A stretch of DNA of 64,000 bases from Larkinella sp. C7 (lineage in GTDB: Bacteria; Bacteroidota; Bacteroidia; Cytophagales; Spirosomataceae). The DNA is taken from contig NZ_VBSL01000004.1 of the NCBI RefSeq assembly GCF_006149005.1, positions 598,572 to 662,571 of the forward strand. Direction: 5' to 3'. Under the pieces are notes generated by a model. That model made no database searches, was not told the DNA's origin, and saw only the letters and a program-made list of their open reading frames with translations. The translations under genes and the position numbers were made by a program. Shown here piece after piece: positions 46,522 to 55,106 of the stretch (positions are counted from its first letter, which is position 1; the number at the start of each line of letters is the position of its first letter).

Positions 46522-47082
46522 TTATTTTTTCACCTGAACCACCTTCGGTGCCAGGAACATACTCATCCGCTTGCCTTCCAGTTTGGGTTCAGCCTCAACG
46601 CGGCCGATGTCTTCCAAACCTTTGGCAAACCGCTGGAGCAGTTCAACACCCCGCTCTTTGAAGACGATGGAACGCCCGACAAACTGGACGTAAGCCTTCA
46701 CCTTCGAGCCTTCTTTCAGGAAGTTGATGGCGTGTTTCAATTTAAATTCAAAATCGTGGTCGTCGGTGTTCGGGCCGAACCGGATTTCTTTGATAACGAC
46801 TTTCTGAGCCTTCGCCTTGATTTCCTTTTGCTTCTTCTTCTGTTCGTATTTGAACTTCGAATAGTCGACAATCCGGCAGACGGGCGGCACGGCGTTGGGA
46901 GAAATTTCGACCAGGTCGAGGGCTTGCGACTTGGCTAGATCAAGTGCTTGCTGAATATCGTAAACGCCCTGTTCGACGTTTTCACCAACTACCCGAACCG
47001 AACGGGCTAGAATACGGCCGTTGATCCGGTAAGGTTCTTCGACCACACGCGGTGGGCGCATGGGTCTGCGCTGTAATGCCAT
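46522..47082 (-). CDS. infC: translation initiation factor IF-3
   Basis: 186-residue IF-3, which binds the 30S subunit and checks start-codon pairing. The N-terminal domain has [19 protein letters not shown], the linker is [14 protein letters not shown] near residue 85, and the C-terminal domain [22 protein letters not shown]. It starts at an ordinary ATG (47082; an alternative is ATG at 47061), not the rare AUU used for autoregulation in some bacteria. Follows thrS by 208 nt on the same strand. Confidence 0.97.
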   Translation of the reverse strand: MALQRRPMRPPRVVEEPYRINGRILARSVRVVGENVEQGVYDIQQALDLAKSQALDLVEISPNAVPPVCRIVDYSKFKYEQKKKQKEIKAKAQKVVIKEIRFGPNTDDHDFEFKLKHAINFLKEGSKVKAYVQFVGRSIVFKERGVELLQRFAKGLEDIGRVEAEPKLEGKRMSMFLAPKVVQVKK

Positions 47083-47290
47083 AGATAATATTTAGAGTTG
47101 AAAATGGGTCCGCTGTTGCGGGTGATTACGTGCCTATAACGTAATGTGTATTATAAAGTTTCCCGTAAAATACGCATTTTGAGCATTCGGAGCAAGAAAA
47201 TGAGGTTAATGACCAATTAACCGGAAGTAATGAAGCGCCGAAAACCGTCCGGCCTGTTCATTACCCCCTGTTCAGGGTTCACTTATTTCA

Positions 47291-49240
47291 TCAAACTGCT
47301 TTCGCTACGGGCTTGATTTCATTTTGAAAAAACGCCACAAATTCGGCAATGGTCATCGATCCAAGGTCACCTTCGCCTTTCTTGCGAACGGAAACACGCC
47401 CTTCGGCCTGCTCCTTTTCGCCCAGAATCAGCATGAATGGCACTTTGTTCAATTCCGAATCCCGGATCTTGCGACCGATCTTCTCATCGCGGTGATCGAC
47501 GTACCCCCGAATGTCACTTTCCTGCAAAGTTAGAAAAACTTCGTTGGAATAGTCCTCATATTTCTCCGAAATCGGCAAAACCGCAATTTGGTCGGGCGAC
47601 AGCCAGAGCGGAAAATTCCCCCCCGAGTTCTCGATCAGGATGGCAATAAACCGTTCCATCGAACCAAACGGCGCGCGGTGAATCATCACCGGCCGGTATT
47701 TCTGGTTGTCGGAACCGGTGTATTCCAGTTCAAATCGCTCGGGCAGGTTGTAGTCGACCTGGATGGTGCCCAACTGCCATTTGCGGCCCAGGGCATCCCG
47801 AACCATGAAATCCAGCTTGGGACCGTAGAAAGCCGCTTCGCCCAATTCAGTCACGGTTCTCAGTCCCCGTTCGGCCGACGCTTCGATGATGGCCGCTTCG
47901 GCTTTTTCCCACAGCTCATCCGAGCCAATGTATTTCTGCTTGTTTTCGGGATCGCGCAACGAAATCTGGGCGCTGTAATCATCGAATCCGAGTGATTTGA
48001 AAACATACAGCACCAGATCGATGACTTTGATGAACTCCTCTTTCACCTGATCCGGGCGGCAGAAAATGTGCGCATCGTCCTGCGTAAAACCGCGAACCCG
48101 GGTCAAGCCGTGGAGTTCACCGCTTTGTTCGTACCGATAAACCGTGCCAAACTCCGCCAGCCGCAAGGGCAAATCCCGGTAGGAACGGGGCCTGGTTTTG
48201 TAAATTTCGCAGTGGTGCGGGCAGTTCATGGGTTTCAGCAGAAACTCCTCGCCCGCTTCCGGCGTCAGAATGGGCTTGAACGAGTCTTCCCCGTATTTCT
48301 CCCAGTGGCCTGAGGTGACGTACAATTGCTTCGAACCGATGTGGGGCGTAACGACCTGCTGGTAACCCGCCCGAACCTGCGCTTTCCGCAGAAAATTCTC
48401 CAGCCGTTCGCGCAGCATGGTTCCTTTTGGTAACCACAGCGGCAAACCGGCACCGACTTTTTCCGAAAAAGCAAACAGTTCCAGTTCCTTGCCCAGTTTC
48501 CGGTGGTCGCGTTTTTTGGCTTCTTCCAGCAGGTGCAGGTAATCGTCCAGTTCTTTCTGTTTCGGAAACGTGACCGCATAAACGCGGGTCAGCATCTTGT
48601 TCTTCTCATCGCCCCGCCAATAGGCCCCGGCCACGTTCATCAGCTTTACGGCTTTGATAAAACCGGTATGTGGAATGTGTGGTCCCCGGCAGAGGTCGGT
48701 GAAGGTTCCCTGGGTGTAGAACGAAATTGTTCCGTCTTCGAGCCGTTCCAGCAGGTCAAGTTTATAGGGATCGCCTTTCTTTTCAAAATAGGCGACGGCT
48801 TCGGCTTTGCTGATCGGCTGACGGATAAACTCCTGTTTCTGCCGCGCCAGTTCCAGCATTTTGTCTTCCACTTTTTTAAAATCCTCCTGCGAGAAATGCT
48901 GCCCGTTCAGATCGACGTCGTAATAAAAGCCTTTCTCGATCGGCGGCCCGATTCCGAACTGAATGCCCGGATACAGTTCTTCCAGGGCTTCGGCCAGCAA
49001 GTGGGCGGATGAATGCCAGAATGTCGCTTTTCCTTCGGTATCGTTCCACGTCAAAAGGGTAACCGCTGCATCCGTTGTGATGGGGCGCGTGGCATCCTGC
49101 ACGGTGCCATTCACCTTGGCAGCCAACACATTGCGCGCCAGCCCTTCGCTGATGCTCAGGGCAATTTCCAGACTGGTTACTCCATTGGGATACTCCCGGA
49201 CACTGCCGTCGGGCAGTGTAATGCGAATTTGGTCACTCAT
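47291..49240 (-). CDS. thrS: threonyl-tRNA synthetase
   Basis: 649 residues; charges tRNA-Thr. N-terminal TGS domain (1-62: [14 protein letters not shown]), editing domain with the [11 protein letters not shown] metal motif near residue 76, class II catalytic core with [23 protein letters not shown] near residue 340 in two parts and the zinc Cys in it, and C-terminal anticodon-binding domain ([15 protein letters not shown]). All domains intact. First gene of the thrS-infC-rpmI-rplT order. A palindromic element lies 133 nt upstream. Confidence 0.98.
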   Translation of the reverse strand: MSDQIRITLPDGSVREYPNGVTSLEIALSISEGLARNVLAAKVNGTVQDATRPITTDAAVTLLTWNDTEGKATFWHSSAHLLAEALEELYPGIQFGIGPPIEKGFYYDVDLNGQHFSQEDFKKVEDKMLELARQKQEFIRQPISKAEAVAYFEKKGDPYKLDLLERLEDGTISFYTQGTFTDLCRGPHIPHTGFIKAVKLMNVAGAYWRGDEKNKMLTRVYAVTFPKQKELDDYLHLLEEAKKRDHRKLGKELELFAFSEKVGAGLPLWLPKGTMLRERLENFLRKAQVRAGYQQVVTPHIGSKQLYVTSGHWEKYGEDSFKPILTPEAGEEFLLKPMNCPHHCEIYKTRPRSYRDLPLRLAEFGTVYRYEQSGELHGLTRVRGFTQDDAHIFCRPDQVKEEFIKVIDLVLYVFKSLGFDDYSAQISLRDPENKQKYIGSDELWEKAEAAIIEASAERGLRTVTELGEAAFYGPKLDFMVRDALGRKWQLGTIQVDYNLPERFELEYTGSDNQKYRPVMIHRAPFGSMERFIAILIENSGGNFPLWLSPDQIAVLPISEKYEDYSNEVFLTLQESDIRGYVDHRDEKIGRKIRDSELNKVPFMLILGEKEQAEGRVSVRKKGEGDLGSMTIAEFVAFFQNEIKPVAKAV

Positions 49241-49372
49241 TTTTATAAAGTTTATCAGTGGTACTCAATCGGCAATTGTTTTGAATGTTCAATGTAAAAT
49301 GACGCCAACTAGACGCCAACTATGAGATGATGCCCATGCCTAACAGTTGTTCAAGTGCCAGCGGCACGTAAC
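49241..49372. other. thrS leader region with short direct repeat
   Basis: Leader/promoter region of thrS. ACGCCAACT occurs twice, 2 nt apart, around 49302-49321. No consensus -7 box seen on the minus strand and no T-box-like structure recognised. Confidence 0.4.
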
Positions 49373-49489
49373 GTTAATAGCAAATCGGCATTTTGAGTAC
49401 TCTCCAGGCGTGCCGGAGGTACGCGATATAGGCTTAGTTGCGTACCTCCGGCACGCCTGGAGCTCTTAAAATATCCATTTGCTATTAAC
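49373..49489. repeat. 117-bp palindromic element
   Basis: Outer arms GTTAATAGCAAAT (49373-49385) and ATTTGCTATTAAC (49477-49489) are exact reverse complements. The inner 23-nt arms (49402-49424 and 49440-49462) are also exact and are separated by a 15-nt loop. The strands between (ATTTTGAG and CTTAAAAT) pair imperfectly. It lies downstream of a TPR lipoprotein gene and upstream of thrS, both minus. Build resembles a small palindromic mobile element or a very large hairpin; no transposase nearby. Confidence 0.8.
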
Positions 49490-49624
49490 ATCGGACCTCT
49501 CCGGGGTCAATAATCTCACCGTTTGCGTTAAAATGATAAATTTTGAATGTAAAAGTAGTAAGGATGCAATCACTTTTAAATTTGGTATTTATCATTTTAC
49601 ATTAATCATTCCTCATTAAACATC
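49490..49624. other. intergenic region, no gene seen
   Basis: AT-rich spacer at the 3' side of the TPR lipoprotein gene. ATGATAAATTTTGAATGTAA-type and ATTTATCATTTTACATT-type words recur on opposite strands (about 49530-49555 and 49585-49605), a weak imperfect hairpin. Confidence 0.4.
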
Positions 49625-50797
49625 TCAATTTCTTGTTGAATCGCGGCTAAATCGGGATCGGGGCTGAATCATCATGACGCGGACGCGCGTGGTGTCGAGC
49701 ACCTGACCGGGGCGGGTTGGCGCAATGGGGCGTTCTTCGTACGGAAGATCGGTAGCATCGCCATACATTTTTTTCTTCTGCACCCGCCAGTAGCCATAAT
49801 ATGCCTGCTGATCGGCGGCATTCTCCTGCATGGCTAACGCATATTGCTTACCGGCTTGTTCCCACTCCCGGAATTGTTCATAGCACATGGCGATGTAATA
49901 ATGGATGCGGGGAAACTGCGGGGCCTGTTTCACCACCTGATCGAAATGCTGCAAGGCCTGTGCCATGTTCCGCAGCTTCATCATCACCAGACCCGACTGA
50001 AAGTGCGCCTGCACCATCGTGGGGTTGAGTCGCAAGGCTTTCTGGTAAAAAAAGTAGGCACTGTCGGACGCAGCCGTTTGCTGGTAAATGTGGCCGAGGG
50101 CATACAGCAAACCGGGGTCGTTCGGGAAGTATCCGCCCCCCCGTTTGTTGTAGGCAATGGCCGACGCATAATCGCCCCGAACGGAATGGATGATCGACAA
50201 CTGCACGTACGGTTCCAGAAACCGGGGTTTCAGCGTCAGGGCCCGTTTGTAAAACGTAACCGCCCGGGTAGTGTCTCCCGATTTGGCCGCCACCAGACCG
50301 TTGAGGTAAAACGCTTCGCCTTCGTAGGGCGCCATTTGCAGGGCTTTCACGAGGTAAAACCGGGCGCGGTCCAACTGCTTTTCATGCTGAAGCAAATCCC
50401 CGATGGCAATGTATAATTCCGGCGTGTTGACACCGAGCCCCTCGGCCCGCAACGCACTTTCCAGTCCATCATCATACAATTGCTTTTTTCGCAAAACCTG
50501 CGCCTTTACAAAGTGATACCGTCCTTCGTTGTTTTCCCGTTCGAGGGCTTCGTTGATGTCGGACAGCGCTTCGTCGGTTTTTCCGAGATCCATATAAAGT
50601 GCCGCGCGTTTGGCATAGGCCGACGCCGGGCCGCTCTGGTTAATGGCCCGCGTCAGGGCTTCCAGAGCCGCCTGGTTGCGGATGTCGGCCGAATTTTCCG
50701 GCACAGCGGGAATGCGGGTCTGCCGGCGGTCGTCGTCGGAACAGGCCACTAGAAAACACACACCAATCAGACACCAGAGGCTACAGAATTTGCCCAT
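49625..50797 (-). CDS. TPR-repeat lipoprotein
   Basis: 390 residues from the ATG at 50797, opening a lipoprotein signal (LIGVCFLVACSDDD, Cys near residue 19). At least seven TPR units follow (for example AYAKRAALYMDLGKTDEAL, PELYIAIGDLLQHEKQLDRA, VQAHFQSGLVMMKLRNMAQA), probably a protein-binding scaffold at the outer membrane facing the periplasm. The C-terminus is polar and basic. A -7 box lies 78 nt upstream at the end of the methyltransferase gene, so it has its own promoter. Confidence 0.85.
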   Translation of the reverse strand: MGKFCSLWCLIGVCFLVACSDDDRRQTRIPAVPENSADIRNQAALEALTRAINQSGPASAYAKRAALYMDLGKTDEALSDINEALERENNEGRYHFVKAQVLRKKQLYDDGLESALRAEGLGVNTPELYIAIGDLLQHEKQLDRARFYLVKALQMAPYEGEAFYLNGLVAAKSGDTTRAVTFYKRALTLKPRFLEPYVQLSIIHSVRGDYASAIAYNKRGGGYFPNDPGLLYALGHIYQQTAASDSAYFFYQKALRLNPTMVQAHFQSGLVMMKLRNMAQALQHFDQVVKQAPQFPRIHYYIAMCYEQFREWEQAGKQYALAMQENAADQQAYYGYWRVQKKKMYGDATDLPYEERPIAPTRPGQVLDTTRVRVMMIQPRSRFSRDSTRN

Positions 50798-50874
50798 TCT
50801 AATTCCCGGAAAACAGGACATACTGCCGTATCCGAAATACCGGATGGCCAGACAGCCCTGTTCGTTTCCAACTG

Positions 50875-50882
50875 CAAATATA
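50875..50882 (-). promoter_or_regulatory. -7 promoter box of the TPR lipoprotein gene
   Basis: On the minus strand 50882-50875 reads TATATTTG, a full TAnnTTTG match, just past the stop codon of the upstream methyltransferase gene. Confidence 0.55.
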
Positions 50883-50884
50883 GG

Positions 50885-51784
50885 TCATTCGATGGAAGAA
50901 AACCGATAAAATACGCCCAGGGGCAGGCGTTTGGCAAAACCGTCGCTGAGATACAACTCGCCAAATTCGGTATTGGGACGCGCGCCAAAATGAGCTTTCA
51001 TAAGGTTTTCCAGAATCAGCGCGGAAAAACCGAGGGAGTAGAGGTTGATGATCAAAAAATACTGCTGCTTGTCCAGTAATTCGGCGCAAACCTGCAACAA
51101 CTCATTGAGGTGTTCTTCCAGCAGCCACTTCTCCCCTTCCGGTCCGCGACCGTAGGCCGGTGGGTCCAATATCAAGCCGTGATAGGTATTGCCGCGACGA
51201 ACTTCCCGTTTCACAAACTTCAGCGCATCTTCCACCACCCAGCGGATGTTGTCGAGTCCGCTGGCTTCCATGTTTTCCCGCGACCAGGTAATTACCTGCC
51301 GAACGGCATCGACATGGGTCACCTCCGCACCAGCCTGCCGGGCCGACAACGACGCGGCTCCGGTATAGGCAAACAGGTTCAGAATACGCGGTTTTTCGAC
51401 GGGAAGAGCCGATACGTTCCGGTGAATAAAAGGCCAGTTCACGGCCTGCTCCGGGAAAATTCCGACGTGTTTGAACGACGAAAGCGAGAGTTTGAAGGTC
51501 AGATCCAGGCCTTGTTGCTGATACGGAATGAACCATTTCTCGTCCATTTTGGAGCGCAGCACCCACTCCCCTTTTTCCTGCGATCCCTTGTCTTTTTTGA
51601 AAACCGCATGGGCCCGGTTTTGCCATTCGGCATCCGTCAATGACTTGGGCCAGATGGCCTGCGGTTCCGGGCGGCTGAGGACAACGGAGCCAAAGCGTTC
51701 AAGTTTTTCAAAACCGCCCGTGTCGATTAATTCATAGGAAGACCAGCTTTCGGGGGTCAGCAGCGTCAGACGGTTGTTACTCAT
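50885..51784 (-). CDS. SAM-dependent methyltransferase, RlmI/RlmK-like
   Basis: 299 residues from the ATG at 51784, chosen because it overlaps the EVE gene's stop codon as ATGA. The class I core has LNLFAYTGAASLSARQAGAE (motif I, near residue 138), THVDAVRQVITWSREN and the catalytic-loop LDPPAYGRGPEGEKW near residue 210, as in RlmI/RlmK-type 23S rRNA cytosine or guanine methyltransferases. The usual N-terminal PUA domain is lacking, but the upstream partner encodes an EVE domain, a PUA relative. Target base not determined. Confidence 0.85.
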   Translation of the reverse strand: MSNNRLTLLTPESWSSYELIDTGGFEKLERFGSVVLSRPEPQAIWPKSLTDAEWQNRAHAVFKKDKGSQEKGEWVLRSKMDEKWFIPYQQQGLDLTFKLSLSSFKHVGIFPEQAVNWPFIHRNVSALPVEKPRILNLFAYTGAASLSARQAGAEVTHVDAVRQVITWSRENMEASGLDNIRWVVEDALKFVKREVRRGNTYHGLILDPPAYGRGPEGEKWLLEEHLNELLQVCAELLDKQQYFLIINLYSLGFSALILENLMKAHFGARPNTEFGELYLSDGFAKRLPLGVFYRFSSIE

Positions 51785-52188
51785 GAGCCCAGGGCTAAAA
51801 TACACTCAAATTCGTTGACGCTGACCGGAACGACCGACAGCCGGGACTGCCGGATCAGCAACAGATTCTGCAACAGCGGTTCCGCTTTGATCTGCTGTAG
51901 CGAAACCGGTTTCGAAAGCCGGGTGACGGGTTCGAGTTCCACCACCACCCACCGCGGGTCCTCCGGAATGGTCGGATCGGGATAGGCCTCGTGGCTCACT
52001 TTGGCCAGTCCGACCACTTCCTTGCCCGCCACACTGTGGTAAAACAGGACCTGATCGCCCAGGCGCATCGAAGCGAGGTTGTTCCGGGCCTGGTAGTTGC
52101 GCACCCCATCCCACACGGCCCGGCCCTGCTTAACAAAATCGTCCCACGAATACGCGTCCGGTTCGGACTTAACGAGCCAGTAGTTCAA
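51781..52188 (-). CDS. EVE domain protein
   Basis: 135-residue stand-alone EVE domain (PUA-like fold) of the kind that reads modified bases in DNA or RNA. MNYWLVKSEPDAYSWDDFV, RNYQARNNLASMRLGDQVLF and FYHSVAGKEVVGLAKV are family hallmarks. Function in this bacterium unknown. Translation is probably coupled to the methyltransferase gene (4-bp ATGA overlap), hinting that the pair works on the same nucleic acid. Confidence 0.92.
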   Translation of the reverse strand: MNYWLVKSEPDAYSWDDFVKQGRAVWDGVRNYQARNNLASMRLGDQVLFYHSVAGKEVVGLAKVSHEAYPDPTIPEDPRWVVVELEPVTRLSKPVSLQQIKAEPLLQNLLLIRQSRLSVVPVSVNEFECILALGS

Positions 52189-52257
52189 CGGATTGAGTCA
52201 TTAAAAGGGTTGCGAGGATTGAATGATTAAACAGGACTGAAATAGTTTGCCGACGGT

Positions 52258-52812
52258 TTAATAGTCGTCGAACTCATCACCGTATTTGGATCCGAACTCA
52301 TCGCGCGAATGATCTTCGTCCAGCCCTTTGAATTTCAGTCCTTTTTTGATAATGGAAATCTGACCGGAGTGGTAGGTATCGTGATTGATGATGCCGTGCA
52401 ACATATCGTAGTACGTATAGTCTCTACCGGGTACAATGTCTTCCAGAAATTCATCGTAGTCGCGTTTGTCGAGTTCGTTGATCAATTCTTCCTGGCTCAG
52501 ACTCAGTTCCATTTGCAGGGCTTCCCACTCAAAATCGTCGATAACCTGAAACGACCCGAAATTTTTCTCCGGCGTCTTGATGTCGAAATCCTTGTCTCCC
52601 TGCATTTTCTTGACGCAAAAAATCCGCCAGCTTGTCATGTGGAAGACCAGTTCGGCAATGGAATGCGTGTTGGGCGTTAACCGGTGACCCGCCATTTCGG
52701 GAGAAACGCCACTCAGTACTTCCACCAGCGAAGGCCCGTGCCAGGCTTCTTCCCCTTCGTAGGTTGTGTTGAGCAGGTCAATGATTCGTATCAATTCGTC
52801 GTTCTGTACCAT
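52258..52812 (-). CDS. DinB family protein
   Basis: 184 residues of the DinB-like four-helix superfamily. Probable metal ligands are His in TPNTHSIAELVFHMTSWRIF near residue 52 and the two His in MLHGIINHDTYHSGQISIIK near residue 145. The C-terminus is acidic (EDHSRDEFGSKYGDEFDDY). Unlike the 30831 paralogue it belongs to the DUF1572/DinB_2-like kind; sequence similarity between the two is low. A -7 box lies 55 nt upstream. Function unknown. Confidence 0.88.
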   Translation of the reverse strand: MVQNDELIRIIDLLNTTYEGEEAWHGPSLVEVLSGVSPEMAGHRLTPNTHSIAELVFHMTSWRIFCVKKMQGDKDFDIKTPEKNFGSFQVIDDFEWEALQMELSLSQEELINELDKRDYDEFLEDIVPGRDYTYYDMLHGIINHDTYHSGQISIIKKGLKFKGLDEDHSRDEFGSKYGDEFDDY

Positions 52813-52866
52813 TGGAATCGTGTTGTAAATGAGCGGAGGGCCTGTGTCCCCTTACGGTTCTTTCGG

Positions 52867-52874
52867 CAAAGGTA
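52867..52874 (-). promoter_or_regulatory. -7 promoter box of the DinB gene
   Basis: On the minus strand 52874-52867 reads TACCTTTG, a full TAnnTTTG match, 55 nt upstream of the ATG. Confidence 0.5.
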
Positions 52875-53095
52875 AAAGGGTTTGTTATTTTTTCATTGTG
52901 TTACTTACCTATTCTATCCTAAAAAGAGATATAACTTATTGAAGAATGTGCACGAAAAGGCCTTTTTCCCGCTCCTGACAATAATACAAGTCCATCTTCT
53001 GAATCCGGTTCATCTCCTAAAATCAATCCAATATTTTTTTACGGTGGATTGATTATAAACTAATGGTGAAAATCAAATAAAAGTAAAGCTACCCC
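52875..53095. other. intergenic region, no gene seen
   Basis: AT-rich spacer between the divergent DinB and sigma-factor genes. Nothing beyond AT-rich sequence was seen; the sigma-factor promoter lies at its right end. Confidence 0.4.
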
Positions 53096-53126
53096 TTGAC
53101 ATTTGTATGAGCAATCAATAGCTTTG
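53096..53126 (+). promoter_or_regulatory. promoter of the ECF sigma-factor gene
   Basis: TAGCTTTG (53119-53126) matches TAnnTTTG. TTG at 53096-53098, preceded by C instead of T, sits 20 nt upstream as a near -33 element. Predicted transcript start about 53132. Confidence 0.55.
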
Positions 53127-53130
53127 GATC

Positions 53131-53148
53131 ATTGAGCGATTGCTCAAT
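53131..53148 (+). promoter_or_regulatory. hairpin at the 5' end of the sigma-factor transcript
   Basis: ATTGAGC (53131-53137) and GCTCAAT (53142-53148) form a 7-bp stem around GATT, directly at the predicted transcript start. It could be an operator half-site pair or an mRNA 5' stabiliser. Confidence 0.45.
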
Positions 53149-53219
53149 TATTATTACTCAAAGGGTCAGCCTCCTCTTTGTGTTCAATACATAGTTCACG
53201 ATTTCTGTGCTATCAACTT

Positions 53220-53777
53220 ATGAACACCAATCGTCACACCGACGAGGAGCTGGTACGGTATTACCTTGCTACCCAACAAAGCGACTATTTTGGTCAACTC
53301 TACAAACGGTATTCAAACAAGGTATACCGCCGGTGTTTGACCATTACCAAAGACCCCGTCGATGCGGAAGATTTCACGCAGGACATTTTCTTGCGGGTTT
53401 TGTCCGGACTACACAATTTCAAGGAAAAGTCCACCTTCTCGACCTGGCTCTACACGGTTTCTACCAACTATTGCATGGATCGCATGAAACTGGGCCGCCG
53501 GCGGAGCGATTGGGTTGAACTGGATCACGAGATCGTCAAGTCCCTGGCCGAAACCAACGACTATGCCGGGATGGAAGAACGTTATCAGCTCGTGGATCTG
53601 ATTCTGGAGAAAATCGCCCCCAGCGAGTCGATGTATATGCGAATGAAGTATGAAGACAACATGAACATCCGGGAAATGGCAATACTACTACAGGTTAAAG
53701 ACAGTGCCGTCAAAATGCGGCTGAAACGCGTTCGGGATAAAGTGAAAGATATACTCATTTTTTATCAACTGAATTGA
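53220..53777 (+). CDS. ECF-type RNA polymerase sigma factor
   Basis: 185 residues from the ATG at 53220, chosen to match family length; the frame extends upstream to 53178. Sigma region 2 spans about residues 20-95 (DAEDFTQDIFLRVLSGLHNF, TWLYTVSTNYCMDRMK) and region 4 about 125-180 (IAPSESMYMRMKYEDNMNIREMA in two parts). No anti-sigma gene follows; DUF421 is on the other strand. It has its own promoter and a strong terminator, so it is probably monocistronic. Confidence 0.93.
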   Translation: MNTNRHTDEELVRYYLATQQSDYFGQLYKRYSNKVYRRCLTITKDPVDAEDFTQDIFLRVLSGLHNFKEKSTFSTWLYTVSTNYCMDRMKLGRRRSDWVELDHEIVKSLAETNDYAGMEERYQLVDLILEKIAPSESMYMRMKYEDNMNIREMAILLQVKDSAVKMRLKRVRDKVKDILIFYQLN

Positions 53778-53782
53778 TTCAG

Positions 53783-53848
53783 ATAACCGGATAATAGCGC
53801 CTGATGGGGTCTGGTTTTTTAGGCGATTTTATCCGGTTATTTTTTTTC
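53783..53848 (+). terminator. terminator after the sigma-factor gene
   Basis: ATAACCGGATAA (53783-53794) pairs exactly with TTATCCGGTTAT (53829-53840); an inner GCGCCT/AGGCG pair extends it. A run of eight T follows (53841-53848). It begins 6 nt after the stop and its right arm overlaps the stop codon of the convergent DUF421 gene. Confidence 0.85.
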
Positions 53849-54331
53849 GATTACACTGATGTTTCCGCTGCCTTCGAGGTAGCATTTTTTTACGTTTTGG
53901 TAATCGTCAACGCCTTTTTCCCGCAGAATGCTGATCAATTCGTCTTCCGTGATCATCTCCCGCTTCATGTTCTGGCGCATCAACTGCCCATCCTTCACCA
54001 GTAAAATCGGATCGGGTTCAATCATTCTTTTTAGAAAAACCGATTGGTAACCCAACCAATCGAGCGTGTAGTCCCAGAAAACCAGCGTTCCGACCAGAAA
54101 CAAACCCTCCGTCACGGATTCATACGGCCCGGCCATCGCGTTCTGAGCGGCATCCGAAATCATCGTAATGAGTAGCAAGTCGCTGAGATTCAGCTGCCCG
54201 GTGCCGCGCCTGAAAAACCGCAGGTATAAAAAGATAAACCAATACGTCAGGGTGCCGCGCACCATCATTTCCAAAACAGACGTTGTGGGGATAAAGACCG
54301 ACTGCCAGTCAACGCCAATTAGTTTTTCCAT
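53837..54331 (-). CDS. DUF421 (YetF-like) membrane protein
   Basis: 164 residues from the ATG at 54331 (a TTG at 54340 is the only longer start). Three membrane segments lie in the N-terminal half (about residues 20-95), followed by the soluble DUF421 domain with LIEPDPILLVKDGQLMRQN-type sequence (split around residue 110) and EMITEDELISILREKGVDD. Function unknown; relatives occur in stress and spore contexts. The stop codon lies inside the neighbouring gene's terminator. Confidence 0.88.
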   Translation of the reverse strand: MEKLIGVDWQSVFIPTTSVLEMMVRGTLTYWFIFLYLRFFRRGTGQLNLSDLLLITMISDAAQNAMAGPYESVTEGLFLVGTLVFWDYTLDWLGYQSVFLKRMIEPDPILLVKDGQLMRQNMKREMITEDELISILREKGVDDYQNVKKCYLEGSGNISVIEKK

Positions 54332-54465
54332 AGCATACAACAGGTTAGAATTCTGAAACGGATCTGCGACGGAAAGTAGCGGAAATCCGGCAGCAAATCG
54401 AGTGTCCGGTCCCCCAAATTGATTCAGGTTTTGACAGTTTTTAATTTTCGGTGTAACTTCACGCC

Positions 54466-55005
54466 ATGAAGCTTATTCACATTCGTACGGCATCGTTAGC
54501 GGCCATCATCGTTGTCACGGCTCTGAGTCGTTTGTTACCTCACCCGTATAATTTTACACCCATTGCTGCCCTGGCCCTGTTTGGCGCGGCCACCTTTGAG
54601 CGCAAATGGCTCGGGCTGGCCATTCCGCTGGCCGCCATGCTGCTCAGTGACCTCTTCCTTGGTTTCCACAGCGGGATGATGAGCGTTTACAGTGCCTTCA
54701 CCGTAATCTGGTTGCTGGGCGTTGTTCTGTTACGCAGAGTCACCTTTGGCCGGGTCTTGACCGCTTCGCTCCTGTCCTCAGCCCTGTTTTTTCTGATCAC
54801 CAATTTCGCAGTCTGGTACGGCAGTTCGTTCTACCCGCAAACGCCCCAGGGCCTGATGGCCAGTTATGCCGCCGGTTTGGCGTTCTACGATGGCCAGTCG
54901 TTCTTCCTGAATGCTGTGTTGGGCGATCTGACCTTCAGCACGGTTTTATTTGGCAGTTATTACCTTTTACAACGACAGTTTCCGGTTTTCAGGCTCGCCC
55001 GATAA
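54466..55005 (+). CDS. DUF6580 family membrane protein
   Basis: 179 residues with about five or six hydrophobic segments. N-terminal IIVVTALSRLLPHPYNFTPI and AALALFGAATFERKW, then LLSDLFLGFHSGMMSVYSAF and the late FFLNAVLGDLTFSTVLFGSYY, match the DUF6580 family, which has a substrate-binding-component (ECF-S-like) fold. A transport role is therefore plausible but the substrate is unknown. A terminator follows 24 nt after the stop. Confidence 0.85.
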   Translation: MKLIHIRTASLAAIIVVTALSRLLPHPYNFTPIAALALFGAATFERKWLGLAIPLAAMLLSDLFLGFHSGMMSVYSAFTVIWLLGVVLLRRVTFGRVLTASLLSSALFFLITNFAVWYGSSFYPQTPQGLMASYAAGLAFYDGQSFFLNAVLGDLTFSTVLFGSYYLLQRQFPVFRLAR

Positions 55006-55029
55006 ATTCAGTCATCTTATCGATACCCT

Positions 55030-55068
55030 AAAGACCTGTAAGCTTTCAAACCTTGCAGGTCTTTTTTT
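55030..55068 (+). terminator. intrinsic terminator of the DUF6580 gene
   Basis: AAAGACCTG (55030-55038) pairs exactly with CAGGTCTTT (55056-55064), and a run of seven T follows (55062-55068). Confidence 0.85.
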
Positions 55069-55106
55069 AGTGATCTCATACCGACTCAACCAACTTTCTA
55101 TCCATC

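Noticed and set aside
49241..49372. T-box or leader peptide for thrS
   Set aside because: No T-box consensus, no Thr-rich short frame, and T-boxes are not typical of Bacteroidota.
52258..52812. Recent duplicate of the DinB gene at 30831
   Set aside because: The two DinB-like proteins share the fold pattern but too little sequence to be recent copies.
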